Assembly (NCBI GenBank): GCA_036835375.1
Contig: DAITMB010000164.1
Coordinates: forward strand, 1 to 9,710
DNA from: JANQTF01 sp036835375
Lineage (GTDB): Bacteria; Bacteroidota; Bacteroidia; J057
DNA: 9,710 nucleotides
Direction: 5' to 3'
Below are positions 6,967 through 9,710 of this stretch, piece by piece. Position 1 is the stretch's first letter. Each line of letters opens with the position of its first letter. The notes under the pieces are model-generated. The model had not been told where the DNA came from. It ran no database searches and saw nothing but the letters and a program-made list of their open reading frames with translations. Made by a program: the position numbers and the translations under genes.

Positions 6967-7938
6967 ATGCATCCACACCGACTAGAAGTCATGAACACCC
7001 TAGAGCCGCAATTGCCGGCTCTCATAGAAAAGTACCTCATTCCCATCGAGGAAAACTGGCAGCCGAGCGATTTTCTGCCAGACGCCTCAAAAGACAATTA
7101 TTTTGAGCAACTAGACGAACTTCGGCAGCTCGCCAAAGAGCTACCTTACGATTTTTGGGCAGTGCTGATCGGAGATACCATCACGGAAGAAGCATTGCCC
7201 ACCTACGAGTCCTGGCTGATGGATGTGATCGGCGTGGACCAGCACCAAAAAAATGGTTGGGCCAAATGGGTTCGCTCCTGGACCGCAGAAGAAAACCGTC
7301 ACGGCGACCTGCTCAACAAGTATCTGTACCTTTCTGGCCAAGTAAATATGCGTGAAATGGAAGTTTCGACGCAGTTTCTCATTGCTGACGGATTTGATAT
7401 TGGTACAGATCGAGATCCCTATCGGAACTTTATCTACACGAGCTTTCAGGAGATCGCCACCAATGTCTCGCACCGACGCGTGGCCTCCTCAGCAAAACAA
7501 TACGCGAATACTGGACTCGCCAAAATGTGTGGTGTCATTGCCGCAGACGAGGCACGTCATGCTCGTGCGTACATGCACTTCGTCAAGCTCATTTTCGAAT
7601 GTGATCCCAGCGAGATGATGCTGGCATTCGAAGACATGATGCGGAAAAAAATCGTCATGCCGGCCCACTTTGTACGAGAGACGGGACAACGCATCGGGGA
7701 GCTTTTTTCGCATTTTTCAGATGCCGCCCAGCGTCTGGGCGTGTACACGGCACATGACTACGTGGACATCATGAACCGCCTGCTCAAAGACTGGGAAATC
7801 GACAAAGTGTCCGATCTCAATGATCAGGCTGAAAGAGCAAGAGATTATTTGATGGCGCTCCCAGACAGGCTCTCACGCATTGCAGAACGGATTCGGATCC
7901 CAGAAAAACCCTATTCGTTCAGGTGGATCACCGCTTGA
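6967..7938 (+). CDS. Soluble acyl-[acyl-carrier-protein] desaturase (diiron)
   Basis: A 323-residue protein closely resembling plant plastid stearoyl-ACP delta-9 desaturase. It inserts a double bond into acyl chains carried on ACP, using O2 and ferredoxin-type electrons, in the cytoplasm. All six diiron ligands are present by comparison with the castor enzyme as I recall it: Glu74 (TEEALPTY), Glu109 and His112 (TAEENRHGDLLNKYLYLSG), Glu162 (SFQE), Glu195 and His198 (AADEARHA). Other near-identical blocks are FIYTSFQE at 155-162, MMRKKIVMPAHF at 224-235 and AQRLGVYTAHDY at 254-265. There is a three-residue deletion between the first two ligand helices (about 90-95). The start at 6967 is supported because HPHRLEVMNTLE aligns with the plant mature N-terminus; there is no transit peptide. 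Position of desaturation and chain length are not deducible. It is a single-gene unit ending before the terminator at 7991. Confidence 0.92.
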   Translation: MHPHRLEVMNTLEPQLPALIEKYLIPIEENWQPSDFLPDASKDNYFEQLDELRQLAKELPYDFWAVLIGDTITEEALPTYESWLMDVIGVDQHQKNGWAKWVRSWTAEENRHGDLLNKYLYLSGQVNMREMEVSTQFLIADGFDIGTDRDPYRNFIYTSFQEIATNVSHRRVASSAKQYANTGLAKMCGVIAADEARHARAYMHFVKLIFECDPSEMMLAFEDMMRKKIVMPAHFVRETGQRIGELFSHFSDAAQRLGVYTAHDYVDIMNRLLKDWEIDKVSDLNDQAERARDYLMALPDRLSRIAERIRIPEKPYSFRWITA

Positions 7939-7990
7939 GCTCCACCCTCAAGTCGGCTACACGAAACCCAGCCATCGGCTATCACAACAA

Positions 7991-8024
7991 AAAGCGGGTC
8001 CCCCAAGGATCCGCTTTCGCTTTT
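7991..8024. terminator. Bidirectional intrinsic terminator
   Basis: AAAGCGGGTCC (7991-8001) pairs with GGATCCGCTTT (8007-8017) over eleven pairs including one G-U, loop CCCAA. On the plus strand the stem is followed by CGCTTTT (8018-8024), ending desaturase transcription about 50 bases after its stop. On the minus strand it runs into TTTTTG (7993-7988), so it could also end leftward transcripts coming from the lipoprotein gene through the repeat array. The 447-base gap (7939-8385) otherwise contains only that array. Confidence 0.7.
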
Positions 8025-8098
8025 ATGTGATACAGGTTTTGTGGTAAAGAATCATGGATAAAGTCTTAGACCAAAAACCCAAAAATTCCCACAGCCCC

Positions 8099-8385
8099 CT
8101 CTTCTCACACGTCTTGTCTCTCATCTCACCTCTCACAATCTCGCTTCTGACCTCTCCCACCTCTTGTCTCTCATCTCACCTCTGACCATCTCGCTTCTCA
8201 CCATCTCGCTTCTCCCCTCTCTTGTCTCGCCTCTCGCCTCTAACCATCTCGCCTCTCTCTTCTCCCCTCTCTTGTCTCCCCTCTCGCCTCTGACTATCTC
8301 GCTTCTCCCCTCTCGCTTCTGACCATCTCGCTTCTCACCATCTCGCCTCTCGCTTCTCACCATCTCGCTTCTCACCTCTCCCCCC
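8099..8385. repeat. CT-rich heptamer/octamer tandem array
   Basis: A pyrimidine-rich plus strand (purine-rich minus strand) made of short degenerate units. From 8118 to 8377 it parses completely into 36 consecutive units: 28 heptamers (mostly CTCGCCT, CTCGCTT, CTCCCCT, CTCACCT) and 8 octamers of the form CTNACNAT. Every unit begins with CT, and every octamer is followed by CTCGCYT. The heptamer CTCTTGT recurs at 8161, 8219 and 8269, with a partial copy at 8111, giving a 50-base higher-order step (58 in one case). The right end runs into the stop codon of the neighbouring lipoprotein gene. The 96-residue Arg/Glu/Ser-rich frame open on the minus strand here is a by-product of the repeats and is not called as a gene. 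Confidence 0.92.
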
Positions 8386-9174
8386 CTACTCTCGAATGAG
8401 CCACGTTTGTCCTTGGTCACCATAACTATTCTGCCACTGATAATACACCTGCTCAGGATGCAGCACCTCTCCTACTCCGAGGATCGTGTCACCCCATTGA
8501 TCTGCTTGGGGAAGCAGCTGCAACATGCCGCAAGAGTCACTAATGATCCCAGCCTGGGCTTTTCCACTCCATATTATAGGATACATTCCTCCGGATACTT
8601 CTGAGACCTCATAACGCGCATCTCCCAAAGAAGTCAAGGTCACGTCGTAGCGAATCGTGTCAAATGCACCTCCCCCGCCCGGACCGGCGCGACCCACTGT
8701 TTTGGCGAGGTAGTTTCCTGCCAAGGCAGAGGAACAGGAAAGCGGCAGAGAGACTTCTTCGCTCCGCTCAAAGGCGGCGACTCCAGCTGGGTAAGCCCTC
8801 AAGCGAATTTCGTCCCCTCTGCGAAGCTGATCAAGACTCACTCCCTGCCAAGAGACCAACAGCGCCTCTAAGGAATAAGATAGCGTGGTGGGCCAGGTGC
8901 TCAGGCTTTCGTGCACGACAAAGGGCTGGCCGTTGAAAGACTTTTCGATGAAAATCCCAGTGAGCGTTTGTTTCTCAGGCACAGTCGCCTGTACTTCCAA
9001 GGAAACCGCGACGGCAGGATCTAGTAAATCCAGCGATGGTGTAGCTGGCGACAACAGGAGTGTGACCGAAGCCATTCCGTCGGGGCCATCCGGAGCCCCG
9101 CAACTTGCAAGCAACAGGCAGCAGCACCATAGAAAGTTGGATAGCCTGACATACCGAGGGAAAATACGTCTCAT
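8386..9174 (-). CDS. Lipoprotein of unknown function next to SusD
   Basis: A 262-residue predicted outer-membrane lipoprotein. The ATG at 9174 is preferred over upstream in-frame starts because it yields a signal peptide with arginines at 2, 3, 7 and 10, a hydrophobic core at 14-23 and lipobox LASC with Cys25. After a Gly/Pro/Asp-rich linker, residues about 35-145 look like a beta-sandwich (VTLLLSPATPSL...VSLEVQATV...). A second beta-rich part, about 150-262, begins ALAGNYLAKTVG and includes RYEVSEVSGGMYPIIWSG at 187-204. Two further cysteines (147, 215) might pair. I cannot assign a family. Its place directly downstream of a susD-like gene matches SusE/SusF-type surface lipoproteins, which bind the polymer or ligand imported by SusC/SusD, but that role is inferred from position only. 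A strong terminator lies 14 bases before its start, and its 3' end abuts the CT-rich array. Confidence 0.75.
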   Translation of the reverse strand: MRRIFPRYVRLSNFLWCCCLLLASCGAPDGPDGMASVTLLLSPATPSLDLLDPAVAVSLEVQATVPEKQTLTGIFIEKSFNGQPFVVHESLSTWPTTLSYSLEALLVSWQGVSLDQLRRGDEIRLRAYPAGVAAFERSEEVSLPLSCSSALAGNYLAKTVGRAGPGGGGAFDTIRYDVTLTSLGDARYEVSEVSGGMYPIIWSGKAQAGIISDSCGMLQLLPQADQWGDTILGVGEVLHPEQVYYQWQNSYGDQGQTWLIRE

Positions 9175-9188
9175 GGGGGCAAGATAAC

Positions 9189-9220
9189 AAAAAGCCCCGC
9201 CACGTGAAGACGTGCGGGGC
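9189..9220 (-). terminator. Intrinsic terminator between susD-like and lipoprotein genes
   Basis: The arms 9194-9205 and 9210-9220 form an 11-bp GC-rich stem with one bulged C and a four-base loop. On the minus strand it is followed by five T (9193-9189). It sits 25 bases after the susD-like stop and only 14 bases before the lipoprotein ATG at 9174. There is no space for a promoter between them, so the downstream gene probably depends on read-through or on a promoter overlapping this hairpin. Confidence 0.85.
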
Positions 9221-9245
9221 AAAAAACTCATCCTAGAAGGACCGA

Positions 9246-9710
9246 TTAGTAACCGGGATTCTGCTGCTCGGCCAGCGTTGGGTTGTTCGCCAACTCTTGT
9301 GCTGGAATAGGCCACAAGAAACGTCCGTCGCTGTATTCGATAAATGGAATAGTGCGAGTGGGTTCTGGACGAGTGTCTAGATCATAATCCGTGAAGGCAA
9401 AGTCGGCAAAGGCCAGCTTGGCGGGAATTCCCCCCGTGCTGAACACAGGATCTAGTGCCAGGCGGTGAATGTCTGCCCAGCGACGTCCTTCAGCCAGCAA
9501 CTCAATTCTACGTTCTTTGAGGATGGCAGAGAGAAGCGCATTGGCATCAGCAAAATCAGCCAAGGTAAATTGGTCTGCGGGATCGGTCACAGCCCTGTTT
9601 CTCACAGCATTCAGCAAGCTCAGCCCGCGCTCGCTCAACCCGTTTACGCGAACCTCGGCTTCAGCGTAGTTCAAGAGAACTTCTGCATAGCGGATGATGG
9701 GAGCTGCATC
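9246..9710 (-). CDS. SusD/RagB-family outer-membrane lipoprotein, C-terminal part
   Basis: The last 154 residues of a SusD-like protein; the 5' part lies beyond the right edge of the window. SusD-like proteins are surface lipoproteins that form the lid of the SusC TonB-dependent channel and capture glycans or other nutrients. Recognition rests on the family's C-terminal signatures: APIIRYAEVLLNYAEAEVR at the visible start, LKERRIELLAEGRRWADIHRL in the middle (the ERR-E-EG-RW-D pattern), a FLWPIPAQEL segment near the end and the terminal QNPGY. The frame stays open to base 9710; an apparent start at 9674 is an internal TTG (Leu) codon and not the true start. A susC gene is expected further upstream, outside the window. 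The specific substrate cannot be told from this fragment. Confidence 0.95.
   Translation of the reverse strand, partial: DAAPIIRYAEVLLNYAEAEVRVNGLSERGLSLLNAVRNRAVTDPADQFTLADFADANALLSAILKERRIELLAEGRRWADIHRLALDPVFSTGGIPAKLAFADFAFTDYDLDTRPEPTRTIPFIEYSDGRFLWPIPAQELANNPTLAEQQNPGY

Noticed and set aside
8054..8185. A 43-codon plus-strand ORF starting MDKVLDQK and running into the array
   Set aside because: Most of it is repeat translation; no promoter, conserved motif or coding signal supports it.
8099..8385. CRISPR array
   Set aside because: Units are 7-8 bases and contiguous, with no longer conserved repeats separated by unique spacers and no cas genes in the window.
8133..8423. A 96-residue Arg/Glu/Ser-rich reading frame on the minus strand
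   Set aside because: It is the translation of the heptamer/octamer array running past the lipoprotein stop in another frame. Purine-rich GAGA-type repeats rarely create stop codons, so the open frame is expected by chance.
9175..9315. A 47-residue N-terminal extension of the unknown lipoprotein
   Set aside because: It would overlap the susD-like 3' end, be read through the terminator stem and place the signal peptide internally; the ATG at 9174 gives a proper lipobox.

Overview
The window looks like chromosomal DNA of a member of the Bacteroidota. Evidence: the C-terminal part of a SusD-type outer-membrane lipoprotein ending in the family's NPGY tail; a secreted dehydrogenase with a C-terminal domain typical of type IX secretion cargo; two lipoproteins with clear lipoboxes; and a promoter of the Bacteroidota form TTG-N20-TAnnTTTG upstream of prfC. 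The balanced base composition and the sorting domain suggest the Saprospiria/Chitinophagia side of the phylum, but that placement is only a guess.

Layout, left to right: cysQ (+, 133-933) faces a T9SS-exported PQQ-type sugar dehydrogenase (-, 1023-2426) across a shared terminator hairpin. A 423-base divergent region holds an 11-bp inverted repeat and a structured leader for an OmpA-family peptidoglycan-binding lipoprotein (+, 2850-3617). Next comes a 235-base stretch with nested stems and a direct repeat, closed by a strong terminator (3825-3852); it is either a long 3' UTR or an unrecognised small RNA. prfC (release factor 3, +, 4055-5644) has its own promoter with a leader of only about 14 bases. 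It meets a TIGR01777-type nucleotide-sugar-epimerase-like gene (-, 5649-6617) with four bases between the stop codons. Upstream of that gene is an AT-rich operator-like cluster of TTTCAATA half-sites lying on its probable -33 box. A soluble, plant-like acyl-ACP desaturase (+, 6967-7938) follows and ends at a bidirectional terminator.

From about 8099 to 8385 lies the most unusual element: a pyrimidine-rich array. Its core, 8118-8377, can be read without remainder as 36 units (28 heptamers and 8 octamers), every one starting with CT. It abuts the stop codon of a lipoprotein of unknown function (-, 8386-9174). That gene lies downstream of the susD-like gene (-, 9246 to the window edge) and is separated from it by a strong intrinsic terminator only 14 bases before its start codon.

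Most genes are housekeeping functions (PAP turnover, translation termination, cell-envelope anchoring, fatty-acid desaturation) and do not form one pathway. The right-hand end is the tail of a SusC/SusD-type nutrient-uptake locus. I see no phage, transposon, CRISPR, tRNA or rRNA gene, and no clear new multi-gene system. The points worth following up are the heptamer/octamer array, the possible small RNA at 3618-3852, the operator-like repeats at 6653-6679, and the terminator that splits the SusD operon.
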